NCBI RefSeq assembly: GCF_019679455.1
Contig: NZ_JAIEZQ010000003.1
Span: forward strand, 124,001-188,000
DNA length: 64,000 nt
Direction of reading: 5' to 3'
Origin: Nocardioides jiangsuensis
GTDB lineage: Bacteria; Actinomycetota; Actinomycetes; Propionibacteriales; Nocardioidaceae
The position numbers were made by a program, and so were the translations under genes. This document shows positions 53,946 to 64,000 of this stretch, piece by piece. The notes beneath the pieces were generated by a model that saw only the letters and a list, made by a program, of their open reading frames with translations, was not told the DNA's origin and did no database searches. Within the stretch, counting starts at the first letter, position 1. Every line of letters begins with the position of its first letter.

Positions 53946-55250
53946 TCAGTTGGAGGAGTACTCCGGGACGACCTCGGACTTGTAGGTCTTGGCGACCTTG
54001 TCGAGCGCGGTCTTCGGGTCCTCGCCCTGGACGAGCACCTCGACGGCCATGGTGTCGAGCGCGGCGAAGAACTGGCCGCCCTCGGGGATCCACGGACGGG
54101 CAACGGCGGCGTCGACGACCGGCTTGAAGGCCGAGACGATGTCGTTGTTCTTGACCGAGTCGATGTCGTAGGCCGACTTGCGCGTCGGCAGCAGGCCGAG
54201 CTCGTCGGCGAGGAACGCCTGCGACTCCGCGGAGTTCATGAAGTTGATGAAGGCGATCGCGGCGTCGGCCTTCTTCTCGTCCATGCCGGAGTAGACGACG
54301 TAGTTGTGGCCACCGACCGGAGCGCCGGCGGTCTCGGAGCCCGCGGGAACCGCGGCGATGCCGAGGTTCTCGACGCCGCCGAAGTTCTCGGCGTTGCGGA
54401 TGTTGTTGACCTCCCAGGGGCCGTTGATGATCATGCCGACCTTGCCCTCGTTGAAGGCGGTCATCATCGCGGCGTAGCCGTCCGCGGCCGGGGGCTTGGG
54501 GGCGGCGCCCTTCTCGACGAGGTCCACGGCAGCCTGGAGACCGTTGGCGTTCTCCTCCGAGTCGACCACGATCTGCTGGGCGTCGGTGTCGACCAGGTCG
54601 CCACCCTCGCCGTACATGAACGGCAGCATGAAGTAGCCGGCCGGGTTGAGGAAGATGCCGTCGACCTTGGCCTTCGACTTCAGCGCCTCGGCGGCCGTGG
54701 CGACCTCGTCCCAGGTGGTCGGCGGGGAGTCGATCCCGGCCTGCTCGAACAGCTTCTTGTTGTAGAGCAGCGCGAGGGAGTCGGTGACCTGCGGCACGCC
54801 GTAGGTCTTGCCGTCGAAGACGTTCGAGGACAGCGGGGTCTCGAAGTAGTCGTCGGAGTCCTCGAGCGCCGCGGTGCCGTCGAGCGCGTAGAGGTAGCCG
54901 AGCGATGCGAACTCAGGCACCCAGGCGACCTCGGCGCGCAGGATGTCGGGCGCGCCGCTGCCGGCCTCGGCCGCGGTCTTGAACTTGTTCTGGGCCTCGC
55001 CGAACGGCACGGGCTGCCGCTTGATGTCGACCTTGGGGTACTCCGCCTCGAACTTCTTGATGAGGGCGTCGAACGCGGGGCCCTCGTTGGTCGGGTCGGA
55101 GGTGTCCCACCAGGTCAGCGACCCGGAGACCTCGGAGGCCTGGGGCGCGGAGTCAGTGTTGGTCTCGGTGTCGCCCTCGCCCGATCCACAGGCGGTGGCC
55201 AACAGGCTGACAGCGGCCACGAGGGCGCCGGCCTGAGCAATACGTCGCAT
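53946..55250 (-). CDS. Sugar ABC transporter substrate-binding lipoprotein (MalE-like)
   Basis: A 434-residue lipoprotein with signal peptide and lipobox LLATAC (Cys21 region), then a family 1 solute-binding protein: GSLTWWDTSDPTNEGPAFD begins the fold, DILRAEVAWVPEFASLG and PAADGYAAMMTAFNEGKVGMIINGPWE follow. Sugar specificity is not certain; maltose or maltodextrin is inferred from the GCAA-type operators and LacI neighbour. ATG 55250 has AAGGAGA 8 nt upstream. First gene of the operon. Confidence 0.93.
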   Translation of the reverse strand: MRRIAQAGALVAAVSLLATACGSGEGDTETNTDSAPQASEVSGSLTWWDTSDPTNEGPAFDALIKKFEAEYPKVDIKRQPVPFGEAQNKFKTAAEAGSGAPDILRAEVAWVPEFASLGYLYALDGTAALEDSDDYFETPLSSNVFDGKTYGVPQVTDSLALLYNKKLFEQAGIDSPPTTWDEVATAAEALKSKAKVDGIFLNPAGYFMLPFMYGEGGDLVDTDAQQIVVDSEENANGLQAAVDLVEKGAAPKPPAADGYAAMMTAFNEGKVGMIINGPWEVNNIRNAENFGGVENLGIAAVPAGSETAGAPVGGHNYVVYSGMDEKKADAAIAFINFMNSAESQAFLADELGLLPTRKSAYDIDSVKNNDIVSAFKPVVDAAVARPWIPEGGQFFAALDTMAVEVLVQGEDPKTALDKVAKTYKSEVVPEYSSN

Positions 55251-55285
55251 CGAAAAGTTCTCCTTAGCCGTGATGGACTGCACGG

Positions 55286-55362
55286 AAGGTAGCACCGTGC
55301 GTGCAAGAAATGGAAGAGATCGAAATTTCTTGCTGCAAGACTGCAACATCGGGGACTAGAGT
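55286..55362. promoter_or_regulatory. Divergent control region with GCAAG-type operators
   Basis: Three operator-like elements lie between malE and lacI. GCAAGAAAT (55303-55311) and ATTTCTTGC (55325-55333) form a perfect 9-bp inverted repeat with 13-bp spacing. TCTTGCTGCAAGA (55328-55340) is a 13-bp palindrome. The lacI -10 is TAGAGT (55357-55362); the malE -10 is probably TACCTT (55286-55291, minus strand). The palindrome sits at the lacI -35 and the first GCAAG arm within the malE promoter, so a repressor could shut both genes. GCAA cores are known for Streptomyces MalR. Confidence 0.65.
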
Positions 55363-55369
55363 CGGCCCC

Positions 55370-56410
55370 ATGAGGAAGCCACGGCTGCACGACGTCGCCG
55401 CGCACGCAGGCGTCAGCGAGGCCACCGTCTCGCGGGTCATGAACGGCAAGCCCGGGGTCCGCACCGACACCCGGCAGCTCGTGCTCACCGCGCTCGACGT
55501 GCTCGGCTACGAGCGACCCTCGGCGCTGCGCTCGAAGAGCGCGGGGCTGATCGGGCTCGTCGTTCCGGAGCTGGTCAACCCGATCTTCCCGACCTTCGCG
55601 CAGTTCATCGAGTCCGGCCTCGCCGGCCACGGCTACACCCCGGTGCTGTGCACCCAGACGCCCGGCGGCGTCACCGAGGACGAGTACGTCGAGATGCTGC
55701 TGGCCCGTGGCGTCTCCGGGATCATCTTCATCTCCGGCCTGCACGCCGACTCCACCGCCGACCCCGCCCGCTACCACGCGCTGACCGAGCGCGGCCTGCC
55801 GATCGTCCTGGTCAACGGCACCATGCCGGTGGTCGAGGCGCCGTGCATCTCCACCGACGACCGCAGCGCGGTGCGGATGGCGGTCTCCCACCTCGCCGCC
55901 CTCGGCCACACCCGGTTCGGCCTCGCCGTGGGCCCGAGCCGCTTCGTGCCGGTGCAGCGCAAGATCGAGGGCTTCCGCGAGGCCGTCGCCGCCGACCCGC
56001 GGTTCGTGGGGCTCGAGGAGTACAGCCTGTTCTCGGTCGAGGGCGGACACGCCGCGGCCGGCCGGCTGATCGACGCCGGGGCCACCGCGATCATCTGCGG
56101 CTCGGACCTGATGGCGCTCGGTGCCGTACGCGCGGTCGTCTCCCGCGGTGGCTCGGTCCCCCGCGACGTCTCGGTCGTCGGGTACGACGACTCGCCGCTG
56201 ATGGCCTTCACCGGTCCGCCGCTGACCACGATCCGCCAGCCGGTGGCCGCCATGTCGCACGCCGCGGTGCAGGCGCTCGTCGACGAGATCACCGGCCACG
56301 AGACGCCGCACAGCGAGTACCTGTTCACCGCCGAGCTGGTGGTGCGCGAGTCCACCGGCATCGCCACGGCCACGCCCCTCGGCCACGCGGGGGAGCCCGC
56401 CCCCGCCTAG
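55370..56410 (+). CDS. LacI family transcriptional regulator
   Basis: A 346-residue repressor: an N-terminal HTH and hinge (RLHDVAAHAGVSEATVSRVM, then a LGYERPSALRSK hinge) followed by a periplasmic-binding-protein-like domain that senses the inducer. It is divergent from the malE operon and probably controls it and itself through the operators between them. ATG 55370 is supported by TAGAGT ending 7 nt upstream. Its TAG stop is part of the -10 of the next gene. Confidence 0.93.
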   Translation: MRKPRLHDVAAHAGVSEATVSRVMNGKPGVRTDTRQLVLTALDVLGYERPSALRSKSAGLIGLVVPELVNPIFPTFAQFIESGLAGHGYTPVLCTQTPGGVTEDEYVEMLLARGVSGIIFISGLHADSTADPARYHALTERGLPIVLVNGTMPVVEAPCISTDDRSAVRMAVSHLAALGHTRFGLAVGPSRFVPVQRKIEGFREAVAADPRFVGLEEYSLFSVEGGHAAAGRLIDAGATAIICGSDLMALGAVRAVVSRGGSVPRDVSVVGYDDSPLMAFTGPPLTTIRQPVAAMSHAAVQALVDEITGHETPHSEYLFTAELVVRESTGIATATPLGHAGEPAPA

Positions 56411-56420
56411 GCTGGAGGGC

Positions 56421-57026
56421 GTGCCCGAACCGCTCTCCCCGCTCGCCGCCGTCGCGCTCACGTGGGCGCTCGCGGTGCTGCCGGTGCAGGCGCCCGCGGG
56501 GTACGCCGACCGAGAGTTCCCGGTGGTCGGCGCCACCGACTACGTCGACGCCCACCACGACTACCCGGCCACCGACGTCTTCGCCGACTGCGGCGCACGG
56601 GTGGTCTCCCCGGTGAACGGCACCGTGCTCGAGGTCAACTGGACCGACCGGTGGGACCCGGCCACCGACCTCGGTCGCGACCGCGGCGGCCTGTCCTTCT
56701 CCGTCGAGGGTGTGGACGGTGTGCGCTACTACGGCAGCCACCTCGCCCGGCTCCGCGGCGGGCTCGGCCCCGGCGACACGGTCGAGTCGGGGGAGTACCT
56801 CGGCGAGGTCGGCCGCACGGGAAGCGCCAGGCCCACGCCCTGCCACCTGCACGTCGGGATCAGCCCGGTCTGCGACGGCACCGGCGGCGGGCGCGACTGG
56901 GTGGTGCGCAGGGGTACGGTGAGCCCGTACCGCTACCTGCGCAGCTGGGAGTCCGGTGGGAACATGTCGCCGCTCCCGGCCGTTTCACGTTGGGAAGAGC
57001 AGCACGGCTGCCCCGGTCGCCCCTGA
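56421..57026 (+). CDS. Exported M23 family (LytM-type) peptidase
   Basis: A 201-residue protein. A short hydrophobic N-terminus (about 7-25) acts as signal, then an M23 domain with His-x6-Asp in HHDYPATDVFADCGA and His-x-His in CHLHVGIS, the zinc ligands of peptidoglycan endopeptidases. Four Cys in the domain could form disulfides. The expected zinc ligands are present, so activity is likely. GTG 56421 is preceded by TAGGCT (56408-56413) ending 7 nt upstream, and GGAGGG lies between. Followed by secA. Confidence 0.87.
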   Translation: MPEPLSPLAAVALTWALAVLPVQAPAGYADREFPVVGATDYVDAHHDYPATDVFADCGARVVSPVNGTVLEVNWTDRWDPATDLGRDRGGLSFSVEGVDGVRYYGSHLARLRGGLGPGDTVESGEYLGEVGRTGSARPTPCHLHVGISPVCDGTGGGRDWVVRRGTVSPYRYLRSWESGGNMSPLPAVSRWEEQHGCPGRP

Positions 57027-57118
57027 AGGCCGCGCCCGGCGTGTGCGCTCGGTAACATGGCCCCGCGGCCGCCTCGAGGCTGCGGGACCGGAACCACCTA
57101 TCTACGGAGTCGACCCTC

Positions 57119-59929
<2,811 letters not shown>

Positions 59930-59960
59930 CCGTCCGCACGCGCCTCCGCCGCACCACGTC

Positions 59961-59995
59961 CCTCGGGGCCCGAGCCACCGGCTCGGGCCCCGAGG
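59961..59995. terminator. Strong terminator after secA
   Basis: CCTCGGGGCCCGAGCC (59961-59976) pairs perfectly with GGCTCGGGCCCCGAGG (59980-59995) around the loop ACC. A 16-bp uninterrupted stem makes it the strongest hairpin in the window. It serves secA and, on the other strand, the DUF6459 gene. Confidence 0.8.
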
Positions 59996-60050
59996 CGTTC
60001 CCGGGGGCCGGTCTCGCGGGCGGTGGCGGTCCCCGAGCGGGCGCGCGGGG

Positions 60051-60614
60051 TCAGCCGAGCTGCAGGGCGGTGCACTGCCAGCGCCCGCCCTCGAGCTCGA
60101 GCCGGGCCGCGATCGCCCGCGAGCGCCGGCCGTGCCGGACGTGCACGCTCACCTCGGCCGACTGCGGCGTCGGCTGGAAGACGTGCACGCTGCGGACCTG
60201 CGGCCGCACCGTCCGCAACCGCTGGGTCACCACGGACGAGCGTCCGAGGATGCTGACCCGGCGGCCGAGGTCGGCGTAGACCCGCTGGGAGGTCCAGCGC
60301 AGCAGCTGGGGGAGCGGCCGGTCGCCGCCGAGCACCTCCACCGTCGCCTGGGCGAACCGTGCCGCCCACAGCTGGACGTCCTCGGGGGCCGTCCGTCCGC
60401 CGGTCACCAGCCTCAGCTCCGGGGTGCGGGGCATGCCGGCCGACGCGGCGAGGTCGAGGGCGAGGGTCCCCTGCACCGAGGACACGGGGACCGGCTGCGG
60501 CCCGGTCTGCGCGCCCAGGCCGAGCTTGGTGACCGTGGCCCGGTGGGCCGCGCCGGCCGGCGGCCGGCGCACGCCGTCGTCGCGGCTCGGGAGAGGGGTA
60601 GGCGAGGTGCTCAA
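60051..60614 (-). CDS. DUF6459 family protein (Rv3235-like)
   Basis: A 187-residue cytosolic protein; the C-terminal half (about 85-187) is the DUF6459 region, ending in RRSRAIAARLELEGGRWQCTALQLG-like sequence, and the N-terminal half is low complexity. Function unknown. The start is TTG, overlapping the LysM gene's stop (TTGA, 60611-60614), with GGAAGGA about 7 nt upstream. Conserved near secA in actinobacteria. Confidence 0.75.
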   Translation of the reverse strand: MSTSPTPLPSRDDGVRRPPAGAAHRATVTKLGLGAQTGPQPVPVSSVQGTLALDLAASAGMPRTPELRLVTGGRTAPEDVQLWAARFAQATVEVLGGDRPLPQLLRWTSQRVYADLGRRVSILGRSSVVTQRLRTVRPQVRSVHVFQPTPQSAEVSVHVRHGRRSRAIAARLELEGGRWQCTALQLG

Positions 60615-61363
60615 GGCGTGTCCTTCCGGTCGTAGGTGATGGAGTCTTCGGTGTTCGGGATGTGCAGGACGGTCCCGGGCAGGACCAGGTCGGGGTCGTC
60701 CCCGACACGGGCGTGGTTGGCGCGGTAGAGCGCACGGCAGGCGTCCGCCACCGCACCGGGGTCGGCGCCCGGCCCGAGCAGCCGCTCGCCGAGCCGCCAG
60801 AGCGAGTCCCCGGGGCGGACGGTCAGCGTCGCGGCGCGGCCGGTGTGCCCGGGAGTCGTCACCGACGTCCTCGCCCGGACCGTGCCGAGCGGTCGGTCCG
60901 GGACGGCGAGCCCGGTGAGCGAGGCCGCGCCCCCGGCGGCGGGGTGTGCCCGGCCCTCGGCAGGGGAGGTGTCCGCGAGCGCCGGGCCCTGGACCGCTGC
61001 CGCGGTGAGGGCGGCGCCGCAGCCGGCGAGGACCAGGCGGCGGAGGAGCGCCGGTGCCCTCAGGCGTACACGCGTCGAGCCGGTGACCGCCTCGGCCACG
61101 GTGACCGTGGTGACCAGGAACAGCCAGGCCCCGCTCACGAGGAGGAGGCCGCCGCAGAGGCCGGCGACGAGCACCGGCGGGTCGACCGCGACGAGCCGCG
61201 CCCCCAGACCTGCCCACGAGGCTGGGCGGGAGCCGTCGAGCGCGCCGGTGAGCGCGGCGAGCGGCGGGAGCCCGAGACCGACCGCTCCCGCGGCGCCGAA
61301 CGCGCTCACGCACAGCACCGCCAGGCCCCGGAGCGCCACGTGCCCCCTCGACCCTGCCGCCAT
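60611..61363 (-). CDS. LysM domain-containing membrane protein
   Basis: A 250-residue protein with about three N-terminal membrane segments (near 10-35, 55-85 and 100-120) and a C-terminal LysM domain (about 190-240: VRPGDSLWRLGERLLG, then LVLPGTVLHIP) that binds peptidoglycan or chitin-like glycans outside the cell. ATG 61363 is chosen, although GGGGTCGAG is only a weak site; upstream GTG codons are in frame. Coupled to the DUF6459 gene. Confidence 0.75.
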   Translation of the reverse strand: MAAGSRGHVALRGLAVLCVSAFGAAGAVGLGLPPLAALTGALDGSRPASWAGLGARLVAVDPPVLVAGLCGGLLLVSGAWLFLVTTVTVAEAVTGSTRVRLRAPALLRRLVLAGCGAALTAAAVQGPALADTSPAEGRAHPAAGGAASLTGLAVPDRPLGTVRARTSVTTPGHTGRAATLTVRPGDSLWRLGERLLGPGADPGAVADACRALYRANHARVGDDPDLVLPGTVLHIPNTEDSITYDRKDTP

Positions 61364-61384
61364 CTCGACCCCCGAAACGATGCG

Positions 61385-61422
61385 TTTGCGTGTGTTTGCT
61401 GTTTCTACGCGCCGCTTGCGTG
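61385..61422. repeat. TTTGC/TTGCG direct repeats upstream of LysM gene
   Basis: TTTGC at 61385 and 61395 are 10 bp apart, and TTGCGTG occurs at 61386 and 61416, 30 bp apart. Spacings are whole helical turns. They lie between the divergent LysM and unknown genes and could be binding sites. Confidence 0.4.
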
Positions 61423-61448
61423 CGGAGTCAACGGTTTGTCCACAGACG

Positions 61449-61477
61449 TTGACACGAGCGGCGTGGGCCGGGATTGT
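61449..61477 (+). promoter_or_regulatory. Sigma70-like promoter with perfect -35
   Basis: TTGACA (61449-61454), 17-bp spacer, GATTGT (61472-61477). The -10 ends 6 nt before the ATG at 61484, so transcription should start at the first codon. Confidence 0.6.
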
Positions 61478-61483
61478 CCGGGT

Positions 61484-62038
61484 ATGGAACACGGGGACGA
61501 GGACGGCCTGCTGGCGATGGTGTTCGAGGACCTCGAGCAGCAGGCCGAGGGCCTGGCCCTGGCCGAGCGGGACGCCGAGCTCGCCGACCGGAGCCGCGCC
61601 GAGTACGCCCAGGTCACCCTCGCGGCGCGCGTGCACGCCTCGCTGGGCCGCCCGGTGCTCCTCGAGCTGCTGGGGGCCGGCCCGGTCCGGGGGACCCTGG
61701 CCCGCGCGGGCACGGACTGGTGTTTGGTGGCCGACGACTGCGGCCCCGGTGCCCCGGAGCAGGAGTGGCTGGTCCGGCTGGGAGCGCTCCGTGCTGCGCA
61801 GGGGCTCTCCGAGCGCGCCGTGGCGCCCGAGGCCCGGCCGGCCGTGGCGCGGCTCGGCTTCGGCTCAGCGCTGCGCAGGCTCGCGGAGGGTGGGGCGGAG
61901 CTGGTGCTGTGTCACGTCGACGGCAGCCGCAGCCAGGCCGCCGTGGTGCGGGTGGGCAGCGACTTCGTGGAGGTGACGGCCGCCGACGGGCCGGCGCTGC
62001 TGACCTTCGCCGGGCTCGCGGCGGTCAGCCGGGCCTGA
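61484..62038 (+). CDS. Conserved hypothetical protein
   Basis: A 184-residue acidic cytosolic protein without recognisable catalytic motifs. Residues about 10-45 form a likely helix with Glu/Ala/Arg-rich repeats; the rest is a beta-rich fold with repeated VxVxxADG patterns. The leaderless promoter directly before the ATG is one of the clearest in the window. It is divergent from the LysM gene and convergent with the HTH gene. I do not recognise it further. Confidence 0.6.
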   Translation: MEHGDEDGLLAMVFEDLEQQAEGLALAERDAELADRSRAEYAQVTLAARVHASLGRPVLLELLGAGPVRGTLARAGTDWCLVADDCGPGAPEQEWLVRLGALRAAQGLSERAVAPEARPAVARLGFGSALRRLAEGGAELVLCHVDGSRSQAAVVRVGSDFVEVTAADGPALLTFAGLAAVSRA

Positions 62039-62068
62039 GCGGTTGGTCGGTCCTGAGCGGCCAGCCGG

Positions 62069-62084
62069 GGCTGACCGGTCAGCC
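62069..62084. other. 16-bp palindrome at the HTH gene 3' end
   Basis: GGCTGACCGGTCAGCC is a perfect palindrome overlapping the HTH stop codon (62079-62081), between convergent genes. It could be a terminator core or a binding site. CCTGAGCGG also repeats at 62034 and 62052. Confidence 0.35.
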
Positions 62085-62339
62085 GGTCGGCTCGTCGGGC
62101 CCGCTGGCCGGCTCGACGTACGGCTGGTTGGTGACCAGGGAGCGGGTCTCGTCGTACATCCGCTGGATGTAGGCCTCGAGCTCGGTGGTCTCCACCCGCC
62201 ACTGGCCGCGACCGCCGATCTTGATCGCCGGGAGGTCGCCGCGGCGGACCAGCGCGTAGACCTGCGCGGTCGAGGTGTTGAGGATCTCCGCGACGTCGGC
62301 GAGCTGGAGGAATCGCGGAGGGGTGCCGGAGCCTGCCAT
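62079..62339 (-). CDS. BldC/MerR-like helix-turn-helix DNA-binding protein
   Basis: An 86-residue single-domain regulator: FLQLADVAEILNTSTAQVYALVRRGDLPAIKIGG is the HTH and wing, as in BldC and excisionase-type proteins, and a helical tail follows. Such small proteins bind head-to-tail direct repeats. ATG 62339 is favoured because CAGAGT (62347-62352 on the plus strand) ends 7 nt upstream; GTG 62348 is possible. Two 11-bp direct repeats lie just upstream, which may be its own site. Divergent from the pilus-like genes. Confidence 0.82.
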   Translation of the reverse strand: MAGSGTPPRFLQLADVAEILNTSTAQVYALVRRGDLPAIKIGGRGQWRVETTELEAYIQRMYDETRSLVTNQPYVEPASGPDEPTG

Positions 62340-62359
62340 GCGGGTCACTCTGCCACTGA

Positions 62360-62390
62360 TTGCGGTCGTTCTCGACTCGTTGCGGTCGTT
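62360..62390. repeat. 11-bp direct repeats, 20-bp period
   Basis: TTGCGGTCGTT occurs exactly at 62360-62370 and 62380-62390, two helical turns apart, between the HTH gene and the CpaB-like gene. A BldC-type protein would suit this arrangement. Confidence 0.6.
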
Positions 62391-62482
62391 TGCCTGTGGA
62401 CAACCGTGTCCTCTTTGTCGTGATCAGGCCATGATGTCCGTGCAGCGCCCGCGTGCGACGGGCGGGACAGGGGGATTCGCGG

Positions 62483-63163
62483 GTGACTGGCAACGGAACC
62501 GGCACGGTCGCCGCGCCGGCGGGGGTCGCGGGGAGTCCCGTCGCGCGGCGCACGACCGGCCGGACCTGGAAGGACCCCCGGCTCGCGGTCGGCGTGGTCA
62601 TCGTCGCCGCCTGTGCGTTGTTGGGCGCGCGCCTCCTCGGCGGTGCCGACGACAGCGTCGCGGTGTGGGCGGTGCGGACCGACCTCGCCGAGGGCGCCGC
62701 CCTCGACCCGGGCGCGCTCGAGCCGCAGGAGGTGCGGTTCGCCTCTCCGGAGGCCGCGGACCGGTACCTGTCCGCGGCAGGTGGCCTCCCCGACGGCGCG
62801 GTGCTGCTGCGCGGGCTCGGGGCCGGGGAGCTGCTTCCTCGCGCGGCAGTGGGCACCGGCGAGGCGGCCGCACTGGTCGAGGTCCCGCTCGCCGTGGCCG
62901 CCGACGCCGTACCCGCCACGGTCGGCCAGGGCTCGGTCGTCGACGTGTGGGTGACGCCGGACGCCGCCCTCGACCGCCGTCCTGGGGCGGTGCGGGTGCT
63001 CGACGACGTCGTCGTGGTGGCGGCGCCACGAGCCGGCAGTGCCCTCGGGCCCGCCGCGACCCGGCAGGTCGTCGTCGGGCTCCCCGCCGAGGACGAGGGT
63101 GAGCTCCCGGAGGCGCTGTCCGGGGTCGCGTCGGGCGCGGTCGTCATCGTCGGGCAGGGCTGA
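62483..63163 (+). CDS. SAF domain protein, CpaB/RcpC-like
   Basis: A 226-residue protein with a low-complexity N-terminus, one membrane helix (about 40-58) and an SAF domain (about 65-125: RTDLAEGAALDPGALEPQEV) plus a C-terminal beta region, as in CpaB/RcpC secretin-associated pilus proteins. GTG 62483 has AGGGGG about 9 nt upstream; GTG 62453 is in frame. It is 3 bp before the CpaE-like gene, so they form an operon. Confidence 0.78.
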   Translation: MTGNGTGTVAAPAGVAGSPVARRTTGRTWKDPRLAVGVVIVAACALLGARLLGGADDSVAVWAVRTDLAEGAALDPGALEPQEVRFASPEAADRYLSAAGGLPDGAVLLRGLGAGELLPRAAVGTGEAAALVEVPLAVAADAVPATVGQGSVVDVWVTPDAALDRRPGAVRVLDDVVVVAAPRAGSALGPAATRQVVVGLPAEDEGELPEALSGVASGAVVIVGQG

Positions 63164-63166
63164 GCG

Positions 63167-64000
63167 GTGCTGGGGGAGCGCGTCTCGGTGCTGACCGCCG
63201 CGGCCGGCGCCGGGTGGGAGGTGACCGCGCTGCAGCAGCTCGCTCACGGCGACCCGCGCGTGGTCCTGCTCAAGCGCTGCGTCGACCTGCACGACCTGCT
63301 CGCCACCGCCTCGACCGGCCAGGGCAGGGTGGCCCTCGTGGCCGACGACCTCGCCGGCCTGGACGCCGACAGTGTCGACCGGCTGCGGCGCTGCGGCCTC
63401 GCCGTGGTCGTGGTGAGCGGCGAGGTCGGCGGCGCGCCCGGCCGTGCCCCGCACCTCGGGGTCTCCCGGGTGCTGGACCGCGACGCGCTGCACACCCTCG
63501 TCGACCAGGTGCTCGCCGTCGCCGCGGACACCGACCAGACCGTGGGGGTCGTCGACGGCGTGGGTGAGGTGCTCGAGGTCGCGCCCGACGACGCGGCCGA
63601 GGGTCGTCTGGTGGCTGTGTGGGGACCCACCGGAGCCCCCGGGCGGACGACGCTCGCGGTCGGTCTCGCGGCCGAGCTCGCCCACCGGCAGCAGACCACT
63701 TTCCTGGTGGACGCGGACACCTACGGCGGAGCCGTCGCGCAGCACCTCGGCGTGCTCGACGAGGTCTCCGGGCTCCTCGGCGCCGCCCGTCTCGCCAATG
63801 CCGGCCGGCTCGACCGCGAGCGGCTCGCCGGCGTCGCCCGCAGGCTCGGCCCGCACCTGCACGTGCTCACCGGGCTCCCGCGTCCGGACCGGTGGAGCGA
63901 GGTCCGCGAGAGCGCCTACGCGACGCTGCTCGACGAGGCCCGGGGGCTCGGCTCGCAGGTCGTGCTGGACCTCGGCTTCGGACTCGAGCAGGACCCCCCG
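63167..64000 (+). CDS. CpaE/TadZ-like ParA-family ATPase, cut by window edge
   Basis: An open frame of 278 codons runs to the last base without a stop, so the gene is incomplete on the right. Residues about 1-140 form a pseudo-receiver-like domain; from about 145 comes a P-loop region, WGPTGAPGRTTLAVGLA, where Arg replaces the usual Lys before Thr, then FLVDADTYGGAVAQHLG, as in actinobacterial CpaE/TadZ proteins that place the Tad pilus. With the SAF protein it begins a pilus or secretion locus. GTG start follows a 3-bp gap. Confidence 0.75.
   Translation, partial: MLGERVSVLTAAAGAGWEVTALQQLAHGDPRVVLLKRCVDLHDLLATASTGQGRVALVADDLAGLDADSVDRLRRCGLAVVVVSGEVGGAPGRAPHLGVSRVLDRDALHTLVDQVLAVAADTDQTVGVVDGVGEVLEVAPDDAAEGRLVAVWGPTGAPGRTTLAVGLAAELAHRQQTTFLVDADTYGGAVAQHLGVLDEVSGLLGAARLANAGRLDRERLAGVARRLGPHLHVLTGLPRPDRWSEVRESAYATLLDEARGLGSQVVLDLGFGLEQDPP

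Overview
The window is chromosomal DNA from a very GC-rich actinobacterium. Third codon positions are almost always G or C and GTG starts are very common. Lineage markers are WhiB, MtrA-MtrB-LpqB, F420 synthesis genes (fbiA, fbiB), a biotin-dependent acyl-CoA carboxylase with an epsilon subunit, DUF3499, DUF5719 and DUF3105. There are no mycolate or arabinan genes, so a non-mycolate lineage such as Nocardioidaceae (Propionibacteriales) is my best inference. I see no tRNA, rRNA, CRISPR, prophage or insertion sequence.

Layout. 1-11.5 kb: a GtrA protein, a lipoprotein with a degenerate rhodanese domain, maf, a DUF885 protein, a GT87-type membrane transferase, accE-accD against birA, a PH-domain protein, a class III nucleotidyl cyclase, a receiver-less winged helix protein, purK-purE and a CoA-binding protein. 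11.6-17 kb: acyl-CoA dehydrogenase, a methyltransferase, a HAD phosphatase, a membrane glycosyltransferase and a crotonase. 17-28 kb is an envelope block: two divergent LCP ligases, a tandem two-domain GT2 enzyme, glf, a Wzm/Wzt-type exporter and a large secreted amidase with FG-GAP repeats. 28-41 kb: nucleotide-sugar and F420 genes (manC-like, fbiB-fbiA, whiB, a 941-residue GT2 membrane protein, DUF5719, a degenerate zincin, DUF3499, manB, a Trm112-like protein, an SIS isomerase). 41-50 kb: CDF transporter, ahcY, mtrA-mtrB-lpqB, comF, a probable raiA-type RNA and hpf. 50-57 kb: a LuxR-type response regulator under a 28-bp inverted repeat, ycaQ, and a maltose-type ABC operon without its ATPase gene, divergent from a LacI regulator. 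56-64 kb: an M23 peptidase, secA, a DUF6459 protein with a LysM protein, an unknown protein, a BldC/MerR-like HTH protein, and the start of a CpaB/CpaE-like pilus locus that runs off the right edge.

Working together. Gene order from gtrA to secA closely follows the conserved actinobacterial block known in Mycobacterium tuberculosis as roughly Rv3282-Rv3240, with local insertions, so most of the window is core genome. The 17-41 kb part reads as a cell-envelope glycan programme: mannose-1-phosphate and GDP-sugar supply, UDP-galactofuranose formation, polymerisation, export through an ABC transporter, and LCP attachment to the wall.

The most notable non-coding signals are a leaderless promoter signature before about twenty genes (hexamer xANNNT, usually TANNNT, ending 6-8 nt before the start codon), three TAG stop codons that double as the start of a -10 box, the 28-bp inverted repeat over the response-regulator start, 11-bp direct repeats exactly 20 bp apart beside the HTH gene, GCAAG-type operators between malE and lacI, and a structured roughly 200-nt leader before hpf. 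Every stretch longer than 300 bases contains a gene except the hpf leader (49050-49402).
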